Source: Atherinomorus stipes (Eukaryota > Chordata > Actinopteri > Atheriniformes > Atherinidae). Taken from it: 64,000 nucleotides of DNA. The first letter of the stretch is position 1, and every line of letters begins with the position of its first letter. The DNA is taken from assembly GCA_023101725.1 (NCBI GenBank), contig JALJCO010008737.1, positions 55,001 through 119,000 of the forward strand, in the 5' to 3' direction. The translations under genes were made by a program, and so were the position numbers. Shown here in pieces: positions 10,301-21,661 of the stretch. A model generated the notes under the pieces. The model made no database searches, was not told where the DNA came from, and was given only the letters and a program-made list of their open reading frames with translations.

Positions 10301-13300
10301 ATGTGTGCCCAGTCGCAGAGCTTCTCATGGAGTATGTACTGACTTGACGAAAACAAACTTCTTCTCTGGTTTTGCAGCCTTAAAGCAAAGAACAAAGTTC
10401 TCACTTCTTATGGAGTATGTAACAACCTTAATCCATGGACTGTTTACCAGCGTCACATGGATCCTGCTGACAATGCCAGAATGCGGCAAGGTACACAACG
10501 GAGGATTCAATCCCATAAACTCCTGGGTGAGAGTCATACGCACTTACCAATCAGCCAAAGGGATGCCCCTGTGGCCAAGTCGCCAGGGCGCAAGATCTAT
10601 TGGAGGCATAGTGACAGAACCCCACACTGTCACATCAACCATAAGAAGCCAACATGAATCTTGACTGAAAGATGTTTGGCTTTGTCTCTAAATATTTTGG
10701 ACATGATTATCCTTGAAAGCCCAACCATAGATGCCCCTCGGAGCTAAGATAAAACCCCAAAGCTGTCTGGTACAAGTTCCCCTCAGGTTCCCGTCTGAAG
10801 AGGTGTCGGATCTAGGTGTTGCGGAGGAACAGTCCATCTGTTCCCATCAAGTTGGAAATCCAACATGAAAATATTTTTTCATCTTCTATCTAGAGTAGTA
10901 GGTTATCTCTGGTGGATGAGGTGGGTGTTTAAGGTCCACCTCAAGGTTTTTTAACTTCATACTGGGTCTTAAGAACCCACTGGCTACAATCCAGAGACTA
11001 TACCTCTGTTGTTTAGGGTGTTTAATGTTTTCAGTGTATGGGTGATGACTATTCCATTTCCAGAAAGGGAAAACTCTTCAATGATCACCAGTGGTTTTGA
11101 GATTCACACAATTTGCCCTCTGTATGACTTTTTACCCAGAAGTGACACCAAAATGTCTATTTTGCTCCAGATTTAACATTAAGAAAATCACAGATTTTAA
11201 AAACTAACTTTATCCTAGAAGCAGAAACAACCAAACATAAAGTGTTACATAATATTTGCATGCATAAAAGTGAAGGTTGTAGGAATCCGGACTGTTTCCA
11301 GATGTGAGGACATATCTCACATGGAGAAAGTAGGAACCTCCTCCTGTGAATCGCATGTGTGTGCTGTTTTGCTGCTGTATTTAGCTCAGGCTCAGTCGGC
11401 TCAGAGCACCCTGCTCCACTTGGGTGTTAGAAAGAAGTGTCACCTGTCTGAGCTGCTGACCAGGCTCTTAAACTCCAACACCTCTGCGTTCACGCGCATT
11501 TGACCTATAATCTAAGCTAAATTTACAGTAGCACAATAGGAAGAGAATTTATGTTTGGTGAAATATTTCTCCCCTTTGATAAAACCAGTTGGTGACTGGA
11601 AAGTCCGATTTGTCTCCTTTCCAATGAGGGAGAACTTGTACGGATTAAAAGACCAACACTGCTAAACATGTGGGTGGTGCCCCAAATGTGCCAGAATCCC
11701 CTGTAATCTCCTGGTGATGTCCACTCTGGCTCTAAGATTCAGGTGCTACCGGGTGTGTCAATCACAAATGTACGAATGGAACAAACGTGTTTCCAGAATC
11801 GTGGACCTAGATCCATCATCCAGGATTGCAACACTCTCCCCCACAGAGCCAAGGCCATCACAGAGAACCAGTTTGGGACAGGACCAGATGAAAAGACCTG
11901 TTGGGAGTCCAGACGTCAACCCAACTGAACTCTGGTGGGATCTACTTGGTTATGCTCTTCGTTCCAGAGTGACCAACAACAACTCCTGGTGGGAGGAGTG
12001 GGATGCCGTCCCATAGCAAAATATGTTCAGACTGGTGACAGAGGAGGCATCAGCTGTTGTGGCTGTGTATGGATCTTCATCACCTACTGAAATCCATGAC
12101 AGCCTAAAGCAAATAAAGTTTAAATATGGCCAAAATGTGTCGTTGTTCCTGATTACTGTGGAAGCAGTGTGAACATCCAATCCACCAAGAAACTCAGAAC
12201 CAGGGTGAACACTTTTAGAAGAATATTTCAGGGGACTCTGGTACATTTTTCAGGGGACTACACATTCCACAGTAGCAGGGCCCTTACTGGTTCTACCTGG
12301 TTGTAAAGGTCATGAATAAGACTTTCCAACCATGTTTAATACAATGCCAGTTGATGTTATTAAAGGGGTAAAATAATCTTACAAACATAAATCTTCTTAC
12401 TTTTGTTTAGATTAACTTCAACTGATTGATTGATTGTCCATCTCTATGTCCAGGCAACTCTATCATCCATGCAGCTGTCTCGTCTCCACTCATCCACTTG
12501 TGCTCCGGTGACTGCAAGGGTTTTGTTGCGTCGTTCTTCCTCTCGCCGCCTCCTGCCCACCCCACAGGAGGCTGCCGCCCCCCCTCAACTTGAGCGAAGA
12601 CCGTCTCTAATAACCACCATCCCCGAGGCCGTGCCACCTGAGAGGCGGGGTCAGTTCAGGAGGCGTAATGTCATGTCGTTGGTGGGTACAAAGACCAGGT
12701 GGTGTCAGAAAAGGCTGTCCTTAGGATCTTTGTCATTGAATGATGTATGTGCTTTGCAGAGTGATGCGTACAGCATGTGTCTGATCTGTCACAACGACTT
12801 AAACCAGGGATCTGGTGGCACGAGAGAACTGCAGTGTACACACACCTTCCACAAAGAGGTAACAACACTCACAACCATCCTTCACCAGAACTAGTGTTTC
12901 TCAACCTTCCTTTATCTATACCAGAAAGGGGAATTATGGAGTCAAGATGGCATGGAGATGACTTGTTGACTCCACAATTCCCATATGACCTATACTACAG
13001 TTTTCTACCAAGCTTCACCAAATTTGACTGGGTCCATTCCTGGCTTGTACCCATTGATAGGTGATAGGTCTTGGAGCAATGTTAGTAGGGGGTATTCTCT
13101 AATTGTGGCAGAACAATGGAGGGCCTGGGCAGGGTTTGAATCCAAGTCTCCTTGGTGAGAGTCATGGGTGCTAACCATTCAACCAAAAGGACAACCCTGT
13201 GGCCATGTAGCCTGGGCCCTTGATGTTGGAAGCATAGTGACAGGACCCTCAACTGTCACATAATAAACCAGGACTACTCAATTTGGCCGAATAAGGGCCA

Positions 13301-14816
13301 AAATCCTGCAGGTTTTCAATGTCTCCCTGCTTCAGCGCACCTGACTCAAATTAAATAGATCCAACAGCCAATCAAAATCTGCAAAATGACCCATTAAGTT
13401 GGGTCAGGTGTGTTGGAGCATGGAGATATTAGCTTTGTCCCAATTCAGGGTCTGCACACTTCAAAGTCCGGATTCGTCATCTGAATACATCACAGTGGCA
13501 CACCAAGTTCTGTTCCATTTTGAAGGCATCCAAAGGAGCCTCCGGATCCACCTTACAAACCAGCGCACCGTCTGGCCTGTAGTAAAGGCTACTGGCGGTG
13601 TATTGTCCTTGGCCTCGTTTCTCCCAGAACTAATTGCGCACCAGATGGCAGAGAATGAGCAGCATAGCGATGAGTGTAATATTTGGATATATTCATGGAT
13701 TTTAAGAGTCAAATAAACTGTTTGCCTGCGACAAATATTAGATAAGGGGTGGGCAACTCCTGCAGGTATTAAGAGTTTCCCTGCTGCAACACACCTGACT
13801 CCAATCAATGGGGGATTGTGCAGAGCTTGATGTGAAGCTCTGCACAGTCACAAGGAAACTCCTTATACCTGCCGGATTTCTACCCTCAAGGACCGGAGTT
13901 GCCCACCCCTGCATGACATAGTCTCTGTGAAATATTTAAGAGTATGCAGTCAAGCTTTAAATGAAAGTTTTTGTGTCAGAAAATGCATTTGTTTGAGTTT
14001 TTTCCATCAGTTTTGTTCCCAGTCTCTTTTTTTCTGTGATAAAATATAATATTTAGTATATTTTGTGTATATAATCCTGACCTAAACTTTTAAATTAGTT
14101 CTTGTACGAGTCTGATTTCATTCCATGAATTATTGCACCTCTTGTTATATGTGCAAATTTCACATACTATATGTCATATAAATGTCTCTGTGATGATCTA
14201 ATGTCATATTTTTATCTTATCATGTTGTTAATGTATATTATATCATATTTTACAAGCAGGGGCGCCTGCAGAGATTCTTTTTAAGGGTGACCAGAGAAAA
14301 TGGCAGGGTGGCTGTTTATTAAAGGATAACTTTTGTTTCTTTCAACCTGGACCTTATTTCTAAGAATTTATGCATGTCTTTACTCACCAGTGACAATTCT
14401 GCATCACTCTGACTCCTTTGGACACTACTGTATTCAGATTAGTCGTATATTAGTCGCGTATATTCATTTAATGGACATGAAGGGGGCAGAATGAATGGGC
14501 CTCTATATAAGGCATTATCTGCAGCAAACGTCCTTAGTTTAAACAATATACTGCAAAAACTCAAATCTCAGCAAGTATATTTTTCTAATTTATAGTCAAA
14601 ATATCTCATCACATTCAAAACAAGACAAAATCCCAGAAAGAAAAACTTCAGTGAGATATTGGAACTTGTTTTAAGACAAATACATTTTATTTCAACAAAT
14701 ATTTTAAGAAGATTTCACTTGTTCTATTGGCAGAAATCTTTGCTCATTACAATAAAAGATTTTTTTTTACTTATTTTAAGAGTGACCAAGATTTTTTTTG
14801 CTTGTAATAAGCAGCT

Positions 14817-14857
<41 letters not shown>

Positions 14858-15932
14858 GCAAATCATTCGTGTTGCAAACAAATGATTTCACAAAACTTCA
14901 CTATGATGACCTCACTCACACTGAACACCAGAGTTGAAGACGGCCTCAGCTGCCCTCAATTGTAATGTGAACAAACTAAACTGGGGTAGTATGATGTTGG
15001 CCCAATGAGGGCTGGGCTAAGTAGGTGCTGATGTGAAAGGGACATTAAAAACTGGTTGGGGCGGTTCTGGGTGGCACCTTCCTGGATTAATTTACATAAG
15101 AAAGCCCGAGTAAATTAGGCGTGAGAAAAATGCGGGGAACTACGGCAAAATAGCAATGGCAGAAAAATGGCAGGTCTAGTGTAATATTTAAATATATTTT
15201 ATTTTCATTAGCTTATAAAGATTTTGACATCCAAAAATAACCAAAGCATGCTGTTCCGTGTTAATAGTGCATAAAAGTTCATAAATTTAAAAAAAAAAAA
15301 TTTTTTTCAGGAGTGGCCAGCTTTTTGTTTATGGGGGCCATGGCCACCCCTGGCCACCCCTTGGGGGCGCCATTGTTTACAAGTAGATTTGGTTTAGTTT
15401 TGATTAAAAAGAGTGAGTACGTGAATGGGACCCGAACCATCTTGTATGGAAAAATTGGGCCCCAGCACTTAAAAGGTTGAGAACTCTAGTGTAAGACAGT
15501 TTGCTGCTTAAGCAGTCCGCAAACTCTGAATTGTGCAGACCCTGAAATAAGACATGGTTATTGAAAACATGCAGGATTGCATCCCTCGTAGGACTTATTT
15601 GAGTAATCCTGTCATTAACCCTTAAAAAATGTGGATGAGTCACAGAAAAACCTTTTAAATAAGAATTAAAATGTCTTGTAAGGATATTGACAACACATTT
15701 AAGTTGCAAAACATTGGCAACGGCATTACTTTGCATCTCTTTTACCGTCTTCTGTTGTAGATTGTTTTTTTTTTCTTAAATCCATCAAAAATTGTACATG
15801 AGCCTTGTCTTGCTGTGCTTGCAGTGCATAGAGGAGTGGTTATGGAGAAAACAGTCCTGCCCCACGTGTCACGTTCAAGTGTCCATGCCGCAGCCCATCT
15901 ACTGGAACTCCACCAGGGTGAAAGTTCCCTAA
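7365..15932 (+). CDS. Acidic RING-H2 finger protein, probable E3 ubiquitin ligase
   Basis: Four exons, all phase 0: 7365-7661, 12454-12681, 12760-12858 and 15825-15932 (TAA). They code 243 residues. Residues 20-37 are an almost pure Glu/Asp tract. It is followed by DAKIFNAWMQQYRGG and, at the exon 1 end, RRSSLPCP. Exon 2 is Ser/Arg/Pro-rich. The RING-H2 is split between exons 3 and 4: C182, C185, C201, H203, H206, C209, C220 and C223, with W213 at the E2-contact position. The protein ends 20 residues after the RING. The WM..Y.G and R.SSLPCP stretches recall the N-terminus of LNP1 (leukemia NUP98 fusion partner 1), from memory only. I do not know its name. A likely role is ubiquitin transfer; the target is unknown. 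An AATAAA at 16384 fits its 3' end. Introns are loaded with transposons. Confidence 0.8.
7983..8739. mobile_element. Palindromic hAT-type MITE interrupted by a Harbinger element
   Basis: The left arm CAGGGGTGTCCAGCTCCGGT and right arm ending GACTTGGACACTCCCG are inverted copies, with the family's hallmark inner arms CCTGCTCCAACACACCTG and CAGGTGTGTTGGAGCAGGG on the right side. The Harbinger-type element at 8035-8578 splits it. It lies in intron 1 of the RING gene. Confidence 0.6.
8035..8578 (-). mobile_element. PIF/Harbinger-type element with MADF-domain relic, TAA duplication
   Basis: The ends AGGCCCATTTATGCT and AGCATTAAGCCT are inverted copies flanked by TAA at 8032-8034 and 8579-8581, the 3-bp target duplication of PIF/Harbinger. 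On the minus strand, from about 8262, MAGAFEERLCECVKKYNHIY followed by PGHRHRQ resembles the start of a MADF DNA-binding domain; the frame then decays. It is nested in the hAT MITE 7983-8739. Confidence 0.55.
8759..8944. mobile_element. hAT-type MITE, complete, 186 bp
   Basis: CAGGGTTATTCAATTCGGTC and GACCGAATTGAGTAACCCTG are near-perfect inverted ends. Flanks ATTTAGGA and ATTCAGAA match at 6 of 8 bases, as expected for an old hAT duplication. Inner sequence (CTCTGACACACCTGACT) links it to 7983-8739 and 13742-13912. Confidence 0.65.
9135..9275 (-). repeat. tRNA-derived SINE, copy 1
   Basis: Read on the minus strand, TTGGCTGACTGGTAAGCATG resembles a tRNA A box, and GTGGGATTGATTCC a B box, with a shared tail of GATGTGACAGTGTGGGGTCC at the other side. 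Two more copies follow at 10486 and 13108. It is a pol-III-type retroposon, not a functional tRNA gene. Confidence 0.55.
9680..10190 (-). mobile_element. Penelope-like element C-terminal fragment with fold-back arms
   Basis: The minus-strand frame (about 10130 to 9748) reads KSAIADHCRRNNHIMDWDSS, then FKRWIKEAIEIRRPG and MNRDEGAYLLPHTWD. This is the C-terminal GIY-YIG-side region of fish Penelope-like elements as I remember it. The reverse transcriptase part is missing. A perfect 24-base inverted repeat, 9710-9733 and 10131-10154, flanks it, with weaker matching for about 30 bases further out on each side. CACGTGGCAT also occurs on both sides in the same orientation. It is a dead fragment in intron 1 of the RING gene. 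Confidence 0.6.
10486..10641 (-). repeat. tRNA-derived SINE, copy 2
   Basis: Minus-strand TTTGGCTGATTGGTAAGTGC (A box-like) and ATGGGATTGAATCC (B box-like) follow GTGGCCACAGGGG-type sequence. This copy keeps the longest leader, ending GATGTGACAGTGTGGGGTTC. Confidence 0.55.
10700..11699. other. Intron sequence, no feature seen
   Basis: This mixed-composition sequence in intron 1 of the RING gene shows no inverted ends and no recognisable protein fragment. Confidence 0.35.
11700..12110 (+). pseudogene. Tc1/mariner transposase C-terminal relic
   Basis: One frame reads SPDVNPTELWWDLLGYALRS, then WWEEWDAVP. This corresponds to the SPDMNPIEHLWD..G...R, EEWDAIPQ end of a Tc1-like transposase. After a stop it continues RLVTEEASAVVAVYGSSSPT. 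A preceding frame has Tc1-like sequence around CNTLPHRAKAITENQFGTG. Stops and frame changes make it non-functional. Confidence 0.55.
13108..13262 (-). repeat. tRNA-derived SINE, copy 3
   Basis: Same family as 9135 and 10486: GGTTGAATGGTTAGCACCCA (A box-like) and GGATTCAAACCCTGCC (B box-like) on the minus strand. It lies in intron 3 of the RING gene. Confidence 0.5.
13267..13440. mobile_element. hAT-type MITE, related to 8759-8944
   Basis: It carries GACTACTCAATTTGGCC at the left, TCTCCCTGCTTCAGCGCACC, CAACAGCCAATCAAAATCTG and the mirror GGTCAGGTGTGTTGGAGCAT. The right end is worn away at about 13440. Confidence 0.5.
13742..13912. mobile_element. Palindromic hAT-type MITE, 170 bp
   Basis: AGGGGTGGGCAACTCCTGCA is mirrored by GGACCGGAGTTGCCCACCCC. 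The centre GTGCAGAGCTTGATGTGAAG folds on GCTCTGCACA. It belongs to the same superfamily as 7983-8739. Confidence 0.6.
14258..15490. mobile_element. Composite block of DNA-transposon debris
   Basis: CAGGGGCGCCTGCAGAGATT starts the block, and GGCCATGGCCACCCC with GGGGGCGCC closes it near 15370. Inside, 14550-14815 is a common fish MITE (ACTGCAAAAACTCAAATCTC and the repeated ATATCTC, TTGTTTTAAG motifs), followed by a (GT)n run. From about 15420 a hAT-like edge (GTTGAGAACTCTAGTG) follows. Boundaries are approximate. Confidence 0.4.
14819..14856. repeat. (GT)19 microsatellite
   Basis: Uninterrupted GT dinucleotide run in intron 3 of the RING gene. Confidence 0.95.
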
Positions 15933-16383
15933 GACCTGCAGATGAAAACCTCCCGAAACCCAAACTGTCTTCATTCGAACCCCCAGGCAACGTCTTTGTC
16001 CAATTCAGCAGTGTCAGAAGAGGACACTCTTCAACTGAAACCAAAAACCTACTCAGCTGTAAAAGATTAGAGACACTTTGCTCCTTTGTTGATCATCTGA
16101 TGATCCCTCTAAGTTGGGAACAACAGTTGTAAACACATCAGAGGTGTCGTAAACTGTATCATACACAACTTATTAAACAAATGATAATCTGTGAAGCCCA
16201 AGTACAACCACAGTAACCTCAGTCTTCAGTATTTTCCTTTTTTTTTTTTTTTTTTACAGCTGTATGAGTCTTGTTATGATTTTTAAATGATTGTTAATAG
16301 TGTGAATCATATTTTTAATCAACATCTTGCTAGAAAACTGTATTCAAAATGCCAGGATGTTACTTTTAAGCCTCAATTATTTA

Positions 16384-16389
16384 AATAAA
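16384..16389 (+). terminator. AATAAA polyadenylation signal of the RING gene
   Basis: AATAAA lies 452 bases after the TAA stop, followed by T-rich sequence with TGTG. It is the only clear signal before the (TTTC)n run and sft2d2. Confidence 0.5.
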
Positions 16390-16504
16390 ACTGCTATATT
16401 TAAAATATTGTGTGCCTCTAATACATGTTTTTTTAATTAGTTTTTTATTTTAATTTTTTTTTTCTATTTCTTAGTTAATTTTAACCCCTGAAAATTCCAG
16501 TATT

Positions 16505-16639
<135 letters not shown>

Positions 16640-16679
16640 AAGAAACACTTTCTGTAAATGAATAAAAAAAAAGGCGGGA

Positions 16680-16875
16680 AACAGCGCCCCCTCTGACTGC
16701 ATTGTGGCCAGAGGTGGTATTACAGGCGGAAGTGCTGCACCTGTTGATGTACAGTAAAGTCTGCAGCCCTTCTCACTGCCTAAAACTCACCTGCCACACC
16801 TGAAACTCCCACCTGAGAAGCTGCTGGAAACTTACCGAAGCGTTCATATCTCCGACCAGCGGAAAGAAGGCGTTT
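16680..16875 (+). promoter_or_regulatory. Probable promoter of sft2d2
   Basis: This segment lies just upstream of the sft2d2 ATG and contains GCGGAAGTG (16726-16734), an ETS-type core, and GCATTGTGG nearby. There is no TATA box. The start of transcription cannot be fixed from sequence. Confidence 0.4.
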
Positions 16876-19800
16876 ATGGATAAACTGAAGAGGGTTTTGA
16901 GTGGGCAGGACGATGGGAACGCGGACGGGAGCGGCATCCTGGAGGTGTTGTTGTTGTTAGCTGTTAGCTTCCCACTGGGAGGAGAAAACACGACGAGAAG
17001 TTCATGATGGAGCCAGAACTCAGTTTAATAAGATTGCTTAGACATTAACCATCTATTTTCATATTTTGCGTGATCTACAACTTTAAGGATATCGATACAG
17101 TTATTACTGTTATTGTAAATGAAGAATAAACCTGAAATACGTCAAGAAGATGCAGATAGAAAGTCATTCAGAACTTGCTTGGGAATCTTTAAGTTTTTAG
17201 TTTTTCATCAGTATTGCATTAATTCAATAAAGATTATCTTTATATCTATAGACATTACAAATATAAGCTTTTAATGGTTAATTCGGCCTGTTTAAAGTCA
17301 CATTATTTTTATTTTTGTGTGCTTGAGCTTAATTTTTAAACCAAAATATCAGTACTGTAGCTACTGTGCTGATTTCTTTCTGGTTTCTTTAGTTGTAATA
17401 AGTAATGGTAGTTTAAAATTAACTACAATTTTTTTTAATCAAACAGTGTTTTGTCTCTGAAGAGATAAAGCAAAAGTACAAAAGTCTTGAATTGCAAACA
17501 GTATTAGTTTGACTCTATTAGGTTGAGTTTATGGGATGAAACTGATGAAGATGCTGTCTGTGCAGAGAGCCAATCAGGCATCGACGCTGGCCTGGGGGAC
17601 AAGGATGAAGGGATTCCTGATCTGCTTTGTTTTGGGGGCATTCTGCTCCATCCTGGTGAGTTGGTGATGCTGTCTATAGGTTTCCTTTTCTCCTCTTCAC
17701 TCCTACGGCTTTGATCATTAAAGTTTTAAAAGAATACATTATGGAAATGGAAGCAGACTGGAGGCTGATTCACATCAGCGAGCCAGTCAGGGTGATGCAT
17801 TTACAAGCAGTTATGAAAAATTGTATCTCTGCATGCCTTTAAACCTAAAGGAAGTGATAAACAGGCAGTTATCCTAGTGGTCCAGGCCCAGTTAAACCAG
17901 AAGTGGTGCTGGTCTGTCCTCACATTGATGCCCATCATACTTGTGTTCAGTTTCCACCTTTCCTTGTTCTTTTGTGCCTGTAGGTGCATCCTGTATCCAT
18001 TAGGTCCCACTTTTCACTTCTGATACTAATACCACAGGTCGAGTATCGACCGATATCGTGAGCCAAAGATTACGGATATTGACCAGATAGTTGATTTTAT
18101 TCTTGGTTGATTTTAGTCTATTTTGTTAAAACCTGGTTTAAAGAAAAAAGTCCACAACAGTAAGTTTGAATTTAGGCAAATTCTCACATTTTTAACCAAT
18201 ACCAGCCTGATATCTGATGCTGGTATCTAGGGGTGGGGAAAAATATCGACACACTGAAATATCACAATATTTTCATATGCTGATATCATTGATATTTACA
18301 AACGCGGTATCAATCTATTTCACTAAGGAAATCTCGCGAGATTTCGTTGTTCCGTTATGAAATCTCGCGGTTTTCATGAAATCTCGCAAGATTTTGTAAG
18401 AGAATGATGAAATCTTGCGAGATTTCATTGGTAAAATAGATGAATATCACGTTTTTAAATACCAATATGAAATCGGCATATGAAATTATCACGATATTTC
18501 AGTGTATTGATATTTTTTCCCACCCCTACTGGTATCGGACTGGAACAGCTCTAGTATCCATGGCACCAGGCACTCTGCTAGTTTTCCCTTTATGTTTGTT
18601 TCCATAGTAGCATTCTGTCATCCATTTAAACAGGTCTTTATCTTGTTTTTTCAACTTTTCCCTTTTCTGTTTCCATGGTAACAATGTATCTTTTTCTCTT
18701 TCTACTGTCAACACTGCCACCATTTCTGTTCCCATGGTGATGGCACATCTGTCTTGCAGCCTTCTGTTTCCGTGGAAACATCAGTCATCCACTCCTCTGC
18801 GTGTGTGTTCTGTCTCGATTCATGGCAACAGCCGATCTGCTAGTTTTCCCATCTGTTGCCATGGTTACGGAACTTAAAGTTGCTCCTGTTGGAAACAACC
18901 TGATTTTGTTTCCAAAATAAGAGTCTTTATTTTCCATTCTCCTTTTAGTTTCTATGGTAACAGCATACTTTTTTAGTAGGGCTGGGAAAAAAAAATCGAT
19001 ACACTGAAATGTCGCGATATTTTCATATGCAGATTTCATATAGAGATTCAAAAATGCAATGTTGATCCATTTTACCAATGAAAACCCACGAGATTTTGTG
19101 ACTGAACAACGAAATCTCACGAGATTTCATTAGTAAAATAGATCTATACCACATTTTTACATATTAATATGATATCAGCATATGAAAATATCACGATATT
19201 TCAGTGTATCTATTTTTTTCCCAGCCCTATTTTTAAGTTGTTTTTTTCCCTTCAAAGTTATAACTGTTTTGTCCTTCTGTCTGTATTCGTGTCTTTCAGC
19301 CTTCCGTTTCCATGGAAACGTCTCTTCTGTGTGTCAGTCAGACCTCTTTTCTACCTCTGCGCTTTCTGATGGGTTGTCTGTATCCATGGTAACAGTGTGT
19401 TGTGATGTGATCGGACTGGATTCCTGCCTGTTGCTACGGTAACAGCCTGCCTGTCTCTCTGCGTCCAGGCTACCTGTCTTTTGTGGATCCCGGGTTTTGG
19501 ACTTCCCGTCTTCGCCGTCCTCTACAGCGTGGGGAACGTCTGCGCTCTGTCCAGGTACCCACCAAAACCAGTCAGAACCAGCAGAAAGGGAACTTTCCTG
19601 CTGGTTCCGGCCCGTCCAACTGCACCCGTTGAGACAAACTGGAGCAAACGTTCGTCTCTGTTGGCGTGAACGCGGTCTGTGGCTTTATGACGTGTAGAAC
19701 TACGTTACCCAGCATCCCTCTGCTGGTGAAGGTGGGAACTGCAGTGATGCTGGTGTGTGATGTGATTCCAGCACCATGTTCCTGATGGGCCCGCTGCGCC

Positions 19801-21605
19801 AGCTGAAGACCATGTGCGCTAAAGAGCGAGCGCTCGCCACCGCCATCATGCTGGTGAGGGTCCGGGCTCAGGGTTATCAGGCTGTCACAGCTGCTTTTAC
19901 ATCATCAGTGACCGTGTGTGTGTGTGTGTGTTTTCTCAGGTGTGTTTGGTGCTGACGCTGTGCTCTGCTTTCTGGGTAAGAGACGTTCTGAGCGTGGTGA
20001 GTCCAGCGGGTTCTGTATCACATGTCTGATGCTTCTTGTCTCTGCAGTGGAAGAACAACGGACTGGCGCTGCTCTTCTGCATCCTGCAGTTTCTGGCATT
20101 CACCTGGTAGAAAACTCACACACACACACACACACTGAAACACACACATTCTGAGTGTCACCTGTCTGACTGCTGCTGTTGTTGCAGGTACGGCCTCTCG
20201 TACATCCCCTTCGCCAGGTAAACACACACACACCCACGCTGACTTTGTCTTAAGAGCAGGTTTGTAAATCTTAAAGACACACAAAGAGCTTTTAGCAGTT
20301 TTTTCAGTGACCCCCCCCCCATCAGCGACTAAACTTCATCATCATCATCATCGCATCAGATCAGGAGTTGATGACCTGCAGTGTCATTCCACAGCGTACC
20401 AGTTAGGATTGTCACGATACTAAAATTTCATTCTCGATACCGATACCGATACTTAGGATGGTCGATACTTGATACTATTTTCGATACTAAAGGGGGGAAA
20501 AATCATCAAAAAAGTAACAATCCAAACAATACAACAAACATATGTTAATAAATATGAGAAAAGACCTTAAAAATGAAAAATAAAGACATTATTTTAAAGA
20601 TCTAGTTTGTGCAGAGATACATATTTACAGTCTCCAACTGCTCAGAAGAAGAGTGTCCTTTTCTTCACAATACTTGAGACCAAAATCAAGTAAACAATAG
20701 AACAAACTAGTTAGGGTGAACTAGTTTTTAAACTAGATTAGTTAAACATTTTAAAAGATTATTTTTTAATTTGTTTGTCTACAATCTATATTAAAGGGCA
20801 TCAATATGCGACAGTAAGCCAGGATGAGATCATCAGTAGCAGTTTCAGGTGTTTATGGAGCAGAGAACATCTGCTCTGACTGCAGTTGAAGCTGAGATGC
20901 TGCTTCTACACGGGGGCGGGGCCTGCTTCTACACGGGGGCGGGGCCTGTGGTAGCAGCTGCAGCTCATTCAGAAGAGTAACCAATACGCGCCTAACACCA
21001 GAAAGTCACTGGATTTATCGCTAGTCTCTTTTTGAAACTAAAAAGTTAATAGAGCAGTCTAAGTCACTAAGTTAGCCACACTGTAAACAATGGGTTCTCC
21101 AGGGAGATGTTGCAGGGGAGGGGCTGCCCGCAGCAGTGCCTGTTTAAAATGGCAGATGCAGCTGATACTTTCCAAGATTCAGTAGACGCTGAAATGGCAT
21201 TTAAGTGTCGATACCCGTGCTAATAAATATCTAACTGGATACTAATTTTTAGAATGGATTGGTTTCTGAGAATCAACTTTTTTTTTTTTTTTTTACAACA
21301 CTAGTACCAGTAAATCTACTGTAAGGATCAACCGATACAGATTTTTTAGGGTCGATACCAATACAGACATTTTCTCATCAATCTCAGCCGCTGGACGATA
21401 AAACCTGCTGATATTTGGGGATGATACTACATTTGACTCACAGATTAATATCATGAAAAATGCAATGAAAAGTAATTTTACATCTCTTTTAAGATTGAAA
21501 AAATGAATCATATCAAAAATAAAAAAGAAACGGTACACTTGTGAACAAATATTAAAAAGAAACATTGAACTTGTAAAAAAAAGAAGAAGAAGAAAAAAAA
21601 ATAAA

Positions 21606-21661
<56 letters not shown>

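Noticed and set aside
9135..13262. tRNA genes
   Set aside because: The A- and B-box-like segments lie in a dispersed repeat with drifted stems, consistent with SINEs and not functional tRNAs.
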